Source: Cellulomonas sp. KRMCY2
GTDB lineage: Bacteria; Actinomycetota; Actinomycetes; Actinomycetales; Cellulomonadaceae
DNA length: 64,000 bases
Assembly (NCBI RefSeq): GCF_000526515.1
Contig: NZ_JAGF01000001.1
Location: 2,976,001 to 3,040,000 of the forward strand
Reading direction: 5' to 3'
In this document: positions 56,624 through 64,000 of the stretch, piece after piece
Layout of the letters: every line of letters starts with the position of its first letter
Numbering within the stretch: position 1 is the first letter of the stretch
Made by a program: the position numbers and the translations under genes
Notes under the pieces: generated by a model
The model's database searches: none
The model's input: the letters and a program-made list of their open reading frames with translations, nothing else
What the model was told of the DNA's origin: nothing

Positions 56624-57537
56624 GCGCGCCGCCGGACGGCTCCCCGGACTCGCCCTCGCTCGACAGCGCCCTGCGCTCCGGGGCGCGCGTGCTCGCCGAC
56701 GCAGGCATCGACTCCGCCCGCGCCGACGTCGAGCTGCTCGCCGCGCACGTGCTCGGCGTCTCGCGGGGTGAGGTCCGCACCGCCGCCGTTCTCGGCCGGC
56801 CCGCGCCGGCCGGGCTCGGGACGCTCGTCGCCCGGCGTGCCGCTCGGGTACCGCTGCAGCACCTGACCGGGACCGCGCCGTTCCGCACCATCGAGCTCGC
56901 CGTCGGGCCCGGCGTGTTCGTCCCCCGGCCGGAGACCGAGCAGGTCGCCCAGGCGGCGGTCGACGAGGCGGCGGCCGTCCTCGCCCGGCGGCCCGGCGTC
57001 GTCGTCGTCGACCTGTGCACGGGCTCGGGTGCGATCGCGCTCGCCGTGGCGCACGAGGTCCCGGGCGCGCAGGTCCATGCGGTCGAGCTCGACGCCGAGG
57101 CGTACCGCTGGGCTCTGCGCAACGTCGAGGCGGCGCAGGACGCCGCCGTCCACCTCGTGCGCGGCGACGCCAGGACGGCTCTGCGGACCCTGGACGGGAC
57201 GGTCGACGTCGTGGTCGCCAACCCGCCGTACATCCCGCCCGATGCCGTCCCGGTCGACCCCGAGGTGCGCGAGCACGACCCCGCCGTCGCGCTGTACGGC
57301 CTGGGCCGCGACGGGCTGACCGTGCCGGCCGGCGTCGTCGAGGCGGCGGCGAGGCTCCTGGTACCCGGCGGGTTGTTCGTCATGGAGCACGCCGAGGTGC
57401 AGGCCGAGGCGGTCCGTGAGCTCGTCCGCGCCGGCGGCGCCTTCGAGCAGGTCGAGACGCGTCAGGACCTGACCGGTCGCGACCGCATGGTCGTGGCACG
57501 GCGGAGCGGGCCCGACGTGGAAGACTCGCGGCCGTGA
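56620..57537 (+). CDS. prmC: PrmC release factor glutamine methyltransferase
   Basis: SAM-dependent N5-methylation of the GGQ glutamine in RF1 and RF2. The N-terminal helical domain is followed by a Rossmann methyltransferase with [16 protein letters not shown] (SAM loop) and the catalytic [14 protein letters not shown] matches the family substrate loop. GTG at 56620 overlaps prfA; its stop overlaps the next gene by four bases. Confidence 0.95.
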   Translation: MSAPPDGSPDSPSLDSALRSGARVLADAGIDSARADVELLAAHVLGVSRGEVRTAAVLGRPAPAGLGTLVARRAARVPLQHLTGTAPFRTIELAVGPGVFVPRPETEQVAQAAVDEAAAVLARRPGVVVVDLCTGSGAIALAVAHEVPGAQVHAVELDAEAYRWALRNVEAAQDAAVHLVRGDARTALRTLDGTVDVVVANPPYIPPDAVPVDPEVREHDPAVALYGLGRDGLTVPAGVVEAAARLLVPGGLFVMEHAEVQAEAVRELVRAGGAFEQVETRQDLTGRDRMVVARRSGPDVEDSRP

Positions 57538-58205
57538 CCACCTCCGTCATGGACTGCACCGACCCGGGCTCGTGGGGCCCGGCGATCGACGAGGCCGTCA
57601 ACGCGGTCGCCCGCGGTGCGCTGGTCGTGCTGCCCACCGACACCGTCTACGGCATCGGCGCCGATGCGTTCAACCCGCAGGCGGTCGCGGCGCTCCTCGC
57701 GGCCAAGGGGCGGGGGCGCCAGATGCCACCGCCCGTGCTGGTCCCCGAGCTACGCACCCTCGACGGGCTGTGCGCCGACCTCCCGCCGCTCGCCCGGGAC
57801 ATGGTCGAGGCGTTCTGGCCCGGCGGGCTGACGGTCATCTGCCGCGCCCAGCCGTCACTCGCGTGGGACCTCGGCGAGACGCGCGGGACGGTCGCCGTGC
57901 GGATGCCGGACCACCCCGCGGCCCTGGCGCTGCTGCGCCGGACCGGTCCGCTCGCGGTCTCGAGCGCGAACCTCACCGGTCGCCCGGCGGCGCGGACGGC
58001 CGTGGCGGCGGCCGAACAGCTCGGGGCATCGGTGGCGGTCTACCTCGAGGCAGGTCGGAGCCCTGGCGGGGTCGCCTCGACGATCGTCGACGCGACCGGC
58101 CCGTTGCGCCTGGTCCGGACCGGCGCGATCAGCCTCGCCGAGCTCCGTCGGGTCGCAGACGTGCTGGACGTCGACGACGCCCGAGACGGCGCTGATGCCC
58201 CGTGA
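57534..58205 (+). CDS. L-threonylcarbamoyladenylate synthase (TsaC/YwlC)
   Basis: Sua5/YrdC-domain enzyme making threonylcarbamoyl-AMP for the t6A37 tRNA modification. Seen are LPTDTVYGIGADAFNPQAVA and KGRGRQMPPPVLV (nucleotide site), FWPGGLTVICRA and VSSANLTGRPA. At 223 aa it lacks the extra C-terminal Sua5 domain, so it is the short form. GTG overlaps the prmC stop; the gene order prfA-prmC-tsaC is widely conserved. Confidence 0.93.
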   Translation: MTTSVMDCTDPGSWGPAIDEAVNAVARGALVVLPTDTVYGIGADAFNPQAVAALLAAKGRGRQMPPPVLVPELRTLDGLCADLPPLARDMVEAFWPGGLTVICRAQPSLAWDLGETRGTVAVRMPDHPAALALLRRTGPLAVSSANLTGRPAARTAVAAAEQLGASVAVYLEAGRSPGGVASTIVDATGPLRLVRTGAISLAELRRVADVLDVDDARDGADAP

Positions 58206-59323
58206 GGGTCTATCTGCTCCTGATGCTCGTCGCCGCAGCGGTGACCTACCTGACCACGCCGCTCGCCCGGTGGCTCGCGCTGCGCACCGGGGCGATCACC
58301 GCGGTGCGGGAGCGCGACGTCCATGTGGTGCCCATCCCGCGGCTCGGTGGGGTCGCGATGCTGCTGGGCATGGCCGTCGCGCTGGTGCTCGCCGCGCGGA
58401 TGCCGTTCCTCCAGGGTGTGTTCACGTCGTCGAGCGCGGCGTGGGCGATCCTCGGGTCGGCGGCCCTGGTGTGCGTGCTGGGGGCCGCGGACGACATCTG
58501 GGACCTCGACTGGTTCACCAAGCTCATCGGGCAGATCCTTGCCGCCGGGCTCCTGGCGTGGGGTGGCAAGGTCCAGCTGTACGCCGTGCCGATCGCCGGC
58601 TCGACCATCGGGTCGAGCCAGCTCTCGCTCGTCGTCACGGTGCTCGTGGTGGTGGTCGCGATGAACGCCGTCAACTTCGTGGACGGTCTGGACGGCCTCG
58701 CGGCGGGCCTGATCGCCATCGGCGGCGCAGCCTTCTTCGTGTACACGTACCTGCTCTCACGTGACGCAGCGCCCGGCGAGAGCTACTCGAACCTCGCGAG
58801 CATGGTCGTGGTGGTCCTGGTCGGGGCGTGCGTCGGCTTCCTGCCGCACAACTTCTACCCCGCCCGGATCTTCATGGGGGACTCCGGCGCGATGCTCATC
58901 GGCCTGACCATCGCTGCGGCGGCGATCGTGGTGACCGGCCAGGTGAGCGCCGTCGACGTCACGGCGAGGCAGCAGTTCCCGGCCTTCCTGCCGATCGTCC
59001 TGCCGGTGGCGGTGCTGATCCTGCCCCTGCTCGACATGGTGCTCGCCGTGATCCGCCGCGTCGGAGCCGGACGGTCCCCGTTCCAGGCCGATCGCCACCA
59101 TCTGCACCACCGCCTGCTGCAGCTGGGCCACTCGCACCGCCGGGCTGTGGTGATCATGTATCTGTGGACCACCGTGTTCGCCTTCGGCGCGGCCGGCCTC
59201 GCGGTGTGGACGACGACGACGGCGCTGTGGGCGGTCGGCGTCGGCGCCGTGGTCGCCCTCGTCCTGACGCTCGGCCCGCTGCGGGGCAAGGTCCTTCGCT
59301 CACCCACCGCACGAGGAGCCTGA
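58202..59323 (+). CDS. wecA: WecA/MraY-family GlcNAc-1-phosphate transferase
   Basis: Polytopic enzyme linking a sugar-1-phosphate (GlcNAc in characterised mycobacterial WecA) to a polyprenyl phosphate at the start of wall polymer synthesis. About ten to eleven membrane segments; catalytic Asp motifs LGAADDIWDL, NFVDGLDGLAAG and FMGDSGAM, and the HHLHHRLLQLGHSH His-rich loop of the WecA group. Arabinogalactan, teichoic acid or another glycopolymer could be the product. It overlaps tsaC and precedes the atp genes, an order shared by many actinobacteria. Confidence 0.92.
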   Translation: MRVYLLLMLVAAAVTYLTTPLARWLALRTGAITAVRERDVHVVPIPRLGGVAMLLGMAVALVLAARMPFLQGVFTSSSAAWAILGSAALVCVLGAADDIWDLDWFTKLIGQILAAGLLAWGGKVQLYAVPIAGSTIGSSQLSLVVTVLVVVVAMNAVNFVDGLDGLAAGLIAIGGAAFFVYTYLLSRDAAPGESYSNLASMVVVVLVGACVGFLPHNFYPARIFMGDSGAMLIGLTIAAAAIVVTGQVSAVDVTARQQFPAFLPIVLPVAVLILPLLDMVLAVIRRVGAGRSPFQADRHHLHHRLLQLGHSHRRAVVIMYLWTTVFAFGAAGLAVWTTTTALWAVGVGAVVALVLTLGPLRGKVLRSPTARGA

Positions 59324-59325
59324 CG

Positions 59326-59778
59326 ATGGCCGACCCGAGGACCACGGGCCCCGACGGGCCGCACACGACGCCCGATCCGGTGCGGGACGTCTTCCGGCGC
59401 GCGCTGCGCGACATGCTCGTCCTGGTGGGCCTCGTCGCGGTGCTGGGGACCGGCATCGGTGCCCTGGTCGGCGGTCTGCCCGGCGTGTGGGGTGCCGTGA
59501 TCGGCGTCGCCATCGTCCTGGTGTTCAGCGGGACCACCGTGCTGGCCATGGTCCGGACGGCCGGCTCGTCGATCACGGTGGCCAGCGGGGTGCTCGTCGG
59601 GACGTGGATCCTGAAGATGGTCGTGGTGCTCGTCGTGGTTGCCGTGCTCCGCGACCAGGAGTTCTACCACCGGGGGGTCCTGGTGGCCGTCGTGGCCGTC
59701 GCGGTCCTGGGGTCCGCATTCGTCGACTTCCGCGCGGCGAGCTCCGGTCGCGTGCCCTACACCGAGCCGCGAGCCTGA
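59326..59778 (+). CDS. AtpI-like membrane protein
   Basis: A 150-residue protein with four hydrophobic segments (LVLVGLVAVLGTGIGALVGG, VWGAVIGVAIVLVFSGTTVL, VLVGTWILKMVVVLVVVAVL, VLVAVVAVAVLGSAFVDF) just upstream of atpB, the position of atpI. AtpI helps assemble the c-ring in other bacteria. Sequence similarity to canonical AtpI is weak, so the call leans on topology and place. ATG at 59326 has GAGGAG upstream. Confidence 0.7.
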   Translation: MADPRTTGPDGPHTTPDPVRDVFRRALRDMLVLVGLVAVLGTGIGALVGGLPGVWGAVIGVAIVLVFSGTTVLAMVRTAGSSITVASGVLVGTWILKMVVVLVVVAVLRDQEFYHRGVLVAVVAVAVLGSAFVDFRAASSGRVPYTEPRA

Positions 59779-59859
59779 TCGGGGACGACGGACCGTTGGC
59801 CCGGTCGTGAACCTCTGCACAAGCGTGGACGGACCGTCGGTGGGTGGGCCTCGATGGGA

Positions 59860-59865
59860 TAAGAT
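59860..59865 (+). promoter_or_regulatory. Candidate atp operon promoter -10 (TAAGAT)
   Basis: TAAGAT, close to TATAAT, is the most AT-rich hexamer in the gap between the atpI-like gene and atpB. No strong -35 is present. A start near 59872 leaves a leader of about 74 bases. Confidence 0.5.
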
Positions 59866-59945
59866 TCCGGCGATCCACCATGACCTGCTCCGAGGGCGCG
59901 CCTGTCCGCCGATGACTCGGACCACACGACCTCGGGGAGTGCGCT

Positions 59946-60758
59946 CTGATCACCGCAGCGACGAACCTCCTGCTCGCCGCATCCGGTGACGAGGGTGGGT
60001 TCCATGTTCCCTCCATCGGCGAGTTCTTCCCGCCGGCGCTGGCCTTCGAGGGCACGATCTTCGAGTTCAACCGGATCTCGATCGTCCGGCTCATCGCCGC
60101 GGTCGTGCTCTCGCTGGCCTTCTGGCTGGTCGCACGTCGCGCGACCCTCGTCCCGGGACGAGCCCAGAACATCGCCGAGATGGGCCTCGACTTCGTCCGG
60201 GTCAACATCGCCGAAGAGGTCCTGGGCAAGGTCAAGGCCCGGCCGTTCGTCCCCCTGCTGACCATGATGTTCTTCGCGATCTTCGCGATGAACATCACCG
60301 GCGTGCTGCCGTTGCTCAACATCGCCTCGACCTCGGTCGTGGCCGTCCCGCTGCTGCTCGCGGTGGTGGCCTGGGTCGCCTTCATCTATGCCGGGGTCAA
60401 GGCCCACGGTCCCGTGGGGTTCGTGCGGGGCAGCCTCTTCCCGGCCGGGGTGCCGTGGCCGATCTACATCGTGCTGGCGCCGATCGAGCTGATCTCCACC
60501 TTCATCCTGCGGCCGGCCACGCTCACCATCCGTCTCATGGCCAACATGCTCGCCGGCCACCTGCTGCTCGTGCTGTTCTTCGGCCTGACGAACTACCTGT
60601 TCGTCGAGGCCAGCGGAGCCCTCAAGGCCGTGAGCGTGCTGACCTTCGGTGCCGCCTTCGCGTTCACGCTCTTCGAGATCTTCATCGCGGCGCTGCAGGC
60701 CTACATCTTCACGCTGCTGACTGCGGTGTACATCAACCTCTCGCAGGAGGCGCACTGA
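59946..60758 (+). CDS. atpB: F0F1 ATP synthase subunit a
   Basis: Membrane stator half-channel subunit. Five to six membrane segments; the essential Arg lies in TLTIRLMANMLAGHLLL, and the final Gln/His helix is ALQAYIFTLLTAVYINLS. Conserved sequence (AATNLLLAASGDEGG, FFPPALAFEGT) begins before any ATG, GTG or TTG in the frame: from the upstream stop at 59913 to GTG 60105 there is none. I set the start at CTG 59946, which has GGGGAG six bases upstream and gives 270 aa. A sequence error at the start is the alternative. Confidence 0.9.
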   Translation: MITAATNLLLAASGDEGGFHVPSIGEFFPPALAFEGTIFEFNRISIVRLIAAVVLSLAFWLVARRATLVPGRAQNIAEMGLDFVRVNIAEEVLGKVKARPFVPLLTMMFFAIFAMNITGVLPLLNIASTSVVAVPLLLAVVAWVAFIYAGVKAHGPVGFVRGSLFPAGVPWPIYIVLAPIELISTFILRPATLTIRLMANMLAGHLLLVLFFGLTNYLFVEASGALKAVSVLTFGAAFAFTLFEIFIAALQAYIFTLLTAVYINLSQEAH

Positions 60759-60786
60759 TCCCGCCGGTTGCACCCGCGACCGTTGA

Positions 60787-61646
<860 letters not shown>

Positions 61647-61647
<1 letters not shown>

Positions 61648-62462
61648 TGCGGGGCATCAGCGCAGCGTCGCTCGACGCGGTAGCCCGCGAGTTCGAGCCC
61701 GTCCTGGTCGCGGCCGGGACGCAGGGCACCGTCCTGGGCGAGCAGCTGTTCGCCGTGGTGGACGCCCTGGACTCGTCCACGTCGCTGCGCGGTGCACTGA
61801 GCGACCCGGCACGCACCGGTGACGCGAAGGCGGGGCTCGTCGTCGGGCTGCTGTCCGGCAAGGTGGACGATCGGGTCGTCGGCGTGCTCAGCGCGTTCGC
61901 CCGGGCACGCTGGGCCTCCGAGAACGACCTGCCCGAGGCCGTCGAGCAGGTTGCCGCGGACGCTGTGCTCGCGGCTGCGCAGTCGACCGGCACGCTCGAG
62001 CTGGTCGAGCACGAGATCTTCCGGCTCGGTCGGTTGCTCGTCGGCCAGCGGGACCTGCGCAGGGCGCTCACGGACCGTGGTGCGCCGGCGGCGTCGCGCG
62101 CCGAGCTCGTGCACGGGCTGCTCGTCGGGAAGGTCCAGCCGATCACGCTGCAGCTCGTCGAGCGTGCGGCGTTCGCACCCCGCGGCCGCACGATGGCCGC
62201 GATGCTCGGGATGCTCGGCCGGCTGGCAGCCCGCAGGCGACAGCTGATGATCGCCCTGATCACCGCCGCCTCGGCGTTCTCGCCGGAGCAGGTGGACCGG
62301 CTCACCGCCCTCCTGGAGCGCACCTACGGGCGCCCGGTACAGCTGAACGTGCTGATCGACCCCACGGTCGTCGGCGGACTGCGGATGGAGGTGGGCTCGG
62401 AGGTGGTCGACGCGACCCTGCTGGCCCGCCTGGACGAGGCACGACGCAGGATGGCCGGCTGA
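61647..62462 (+). CDS. atpH: F0F1 ATP synthase subunit delta
   Basis: Peripheral stalk cap that joins subunit b to the catalytic head. The C-terminal signature VQLNVLIDPTVVGGLRMEVG is clear. At 271 aa it is longer than the E. coli protein but matches the usual length in Micrococcales without b-delta fusion. It is translationally coupled to atpF. Confidence 0.94.
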
Positions 62463-62480
62463 GACCGGCCGCAGGACACC

Positions 62481-62541
62481 TGGGCCGCCCACCGCGCGCG
62501 GCCCACGCATGACGTAGACGACAGCACCGACCGGTGCTGTC
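62481..62541 (+). promoter_or_regulatory. Two hairpins between atpH and atpA
   Basis: TGGGCCGC/GCGGCCCA (62481-62488 with 62498-62505) and GACAGCACC/GGTGCTGTC (62520-62528 with 62533-62541). The second stands 18 bases before the atpA start. They may split the operon mRNA into segments of different stability. Confidence 0.5.
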
Positions 62542-62558
62542 ACGACAGGAGAGAGACC

Positions 62559-64000
62559 ATGGCTGAGCTGACGATCAAGCCCGAGGAGATCCGGGCTGCG
62601 CTGGACAGCTTCGTGAAGTCCTACGAACCGCACGGCGCGATCCGTGAGGAGGTCGGGCGGGTCACGCTGGCCGGCGACGGCATCGCGCAGGTCGAGGGCC
62701 TTCCGGGGGCGATGGCCAACGAGCTGCTCGAGTTCGAGGACGGCACCCTCGGCCTGGCGCTGAACCTCGACGTCCGCGAGATCGGCGTCGTCGTGCTCGG
62801 CGAGTTCCGGGGCATCGAGGAGGGCCAGGTCGTCCGACGGACCGGCGAGGTCCTCTCGGTGCCGGTCGGCGACGGGTACCTGGGTCGCGTCGTCGACGCG
62901 CTGGGCACCCCGATCGACGGGCTGGGCCCGGTCGCGACCGAGATGCGCCGCGCACTGGAGCTCCAGGCTCCCGGCGTGATGGCCCGCAAGTCGGTGCACG
63001 AGCCGCTGCAGACCGGCCTCAAGGCGATCGACGCGATGATCCCGATCGGCCGCGGCCAGCGTCAGCTGATCATCGGCGACCGGCAGACCGGCAAGACCGC
63101 GATCGCGATCGACACGATCATCAACCAGCGGTCCAACTGGGAGACCGGCGACCCGAAGAAGCAGGTCCGCTGCATCTACGTCGCGATCGGCCAGAAGGGT
63201 TCGACGATCGCCGCGGTCCGTGGCGCACTCGAGGAGGCCGGAGCGCTCGCCTACACGACGATCGTCGCGGCGCCCGCGTCGGACTCGGCCGGGTTCAAGT
63301 ACATCGCGCCGTACACCGGATCGGCGATCGGCCAGCACTGGATGTACGAGGGCAAGCACGTCCTGATCGTCTTCGACGACCTGTCGAAGCAGGCCGAGGC
63401 CTACCGTGCCGTCTCGCTGCTGCTGCGGCGTCCGCCGGGCCGCGAGGCGTACCCCGGCGACGTCTTCTACCTGCACTCCCGCCTGCTCGAGCGTTGCGCC
63501 AAGCTGAACGACGAGCTCGGCGGCGGCTCGATGACCGGTCTGCCGATGATCGAGACGAAGGCCAACGACGTCTCCGCGTACATCCCGACCAACGTCATCT
63601 CGATCACCGACGGCCAGATCTTCCTGCAGTCCGACCTCTTCAACGCCGACCAGCGGCCGGCCGTCGACGTCGGCATCTCGGTCTCGCGGGTCGGCGGCGC
63701 AGCCCAGGTGAAGGCGATGAAGAAGGTCTCCGGGACGCTCAAGATCGACCTCGCCCAGTACCGGTCGCTCGAGGCGTTCGCGATGTTCGCCTCGGACCTC
63801 GACGCGGCGTCGCGCCAGCAGCTGACCCGGGGTGCGCGCCTGATGGAGCTGCTCAAGCAGCCCCAGTACTCGCCGTACCCGGTCGAGGACCAGGTCGCCT
63901 CGATCTGGGCCGGCACGAAGGGCAAGCTGGACAAGGTCGCCCTGGCCGACGTCCGGCGCTTCGAGGCCGAGATGCTCGAGCACCTGCGCCGCACCTCGAC
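62559..64000 (+). CDS. atpA: F0F1 ATP synthase subunit alpha, 3' truncated by the window
   Basis: Non-catalytic nucleotide-binding subunit of F1. ATG at 62559 follows a GACAGGAGAGAG site and opens [20 protein letters not shown]. The beta-barrel domain, P-loop ([15 protein letters not shown]) and the [20 protein letters not shown] stretch are present. About 480 codons are in the window, so roughly the last 50-60 residues lie beyond 64000. No stop is seen. Confidence 0.96.
   Translation, partial: MAELTIKPEEIRAALDSFVKSYEPHGAIREEVGRVTLAGDGIAQVEGLPGAMANELLEFEDGTLGLALNLDVREIGVVVLGEFRGIEEGQVVRRTGEVLSVPVGDGYLGRVVDALGTPIDGLGPVATEMRRALELQAPGVMARKSVHEPLQTGLKAIDAMIPIGRGQRQLIIGDRQTGKTAIAIDTIINQRSNWETGDPKKQVRCIYVAIGQKGSTIAAVRGALEEAGALAYTTIVAAPASDSAGFKYIAPYTGSAIGQHWMYEGKHVLIVFDDLSKQAEAYRAVSLLLRRPPGREAYPGDVFYLHSRLLERCAKLNDELGGGSMTGLPMIETKANDVSAYIPTNVISITDGQIFLQSDLFNADQRPAVDVGISVSRVGGAAQVKAMKKVSGTLKIDLAQYRSLEAFAMFASDLDAASRQQLTRGARLMELLKQPQYSPYPVEDQVASIWAGTKGKLDKVALADVRRFEAEMLEHLRRTS

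Overview
The window is 64 kb of very GC-rich chromosome from an actinomycete. Markers are MtrB/LpqB, a fused actinobacterial-type Kgd, SigR/RsrA, bL37, BldC, many GTG starts and many 4-bp ATGA/GTGA overlaps. AdhE plus a full F-type ATP synthase suggest a facultatively fermentative member of the Micrococcales, perhaps Cellulomonas-like; that placement is inference from gene content. It is almost all core chromosome: no CRISPR array, prophage or intact insertion sequence is visible, and no gene-free gap exceeds about 290 bases.

Layout: 1-9.7 kb holds envelope sensing and secretion (mtrB-lpqB, a ComF-type protein, hpf, a YcaQ-like protein, secA). 9.8-15.2 kb holds poorly characterised actinobacterial genes: an Rv3235-like protein, a LysM membrane protein, a BldC/excisionase-like HTH protein, a SAF-domain protein and a CpaE-like ATPase with an Arg in place of the P-loop Lys. 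15.2-18.6 kb is hisN, rsgA and aroA. 19.1-20.5 kb is the thiol-stress pair sigR-rsrA, with two promoter candidates that predict a short and an N-terminally extended sigma factor, then a 24-codon bL37 gene. 20.6-25.3 kb has an orphan pilT-like ATPase, a DUF4097-padR operon behind a striking 38-bp operator, an SGNH-like protein and a GlxA-type regulator.

25.4-36.8 kb carries kgd (broken by a one-base frameshift), a four-gene response regulator-kinase-ABC operon, a pair of CNNM/CorC-type membrane proteins and a VanY-like peptidase. 36.9-43.3 kb has an aldose epimerase, a lipoprotein, adhE, an hsp20 with a CIRCE operator, and a MalY-type aminotransferase. 43.4-46.0 kb contains what reads as a cyclic-di-GMP-I riboswitch directly in front of bldC, then a SecD-like protein, tRNA-Arg(CCG) and a FadR-type regulator. 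46.1-55.0 kb is argS-lysA-hom-thrC-thrB-rho; rho is also broken by a one-base frameshift. 55.1-64.0 kb is rpmE, then prfA-prmC-tsaC-wecA-atpI-like leading into atpB-E-F-H-A (atpA runs off the end).

How it fits together: lysA, hom, thrC and thrB are aspartate-family biosynthesis; prmC methylates the release factor made by prfA next to it; MtrB, LpqB, VanY, LysM and WecA belong to the envelope; SigR/RsrA, CIRCE-hsp20 and PadR-DUF4097 are stress circuits. The two single-base deletions in normally essential or central genes (kgd, rho) and the missing standard start codon of atpB suggest residual sequence errors, which should be settled before any biological reading.
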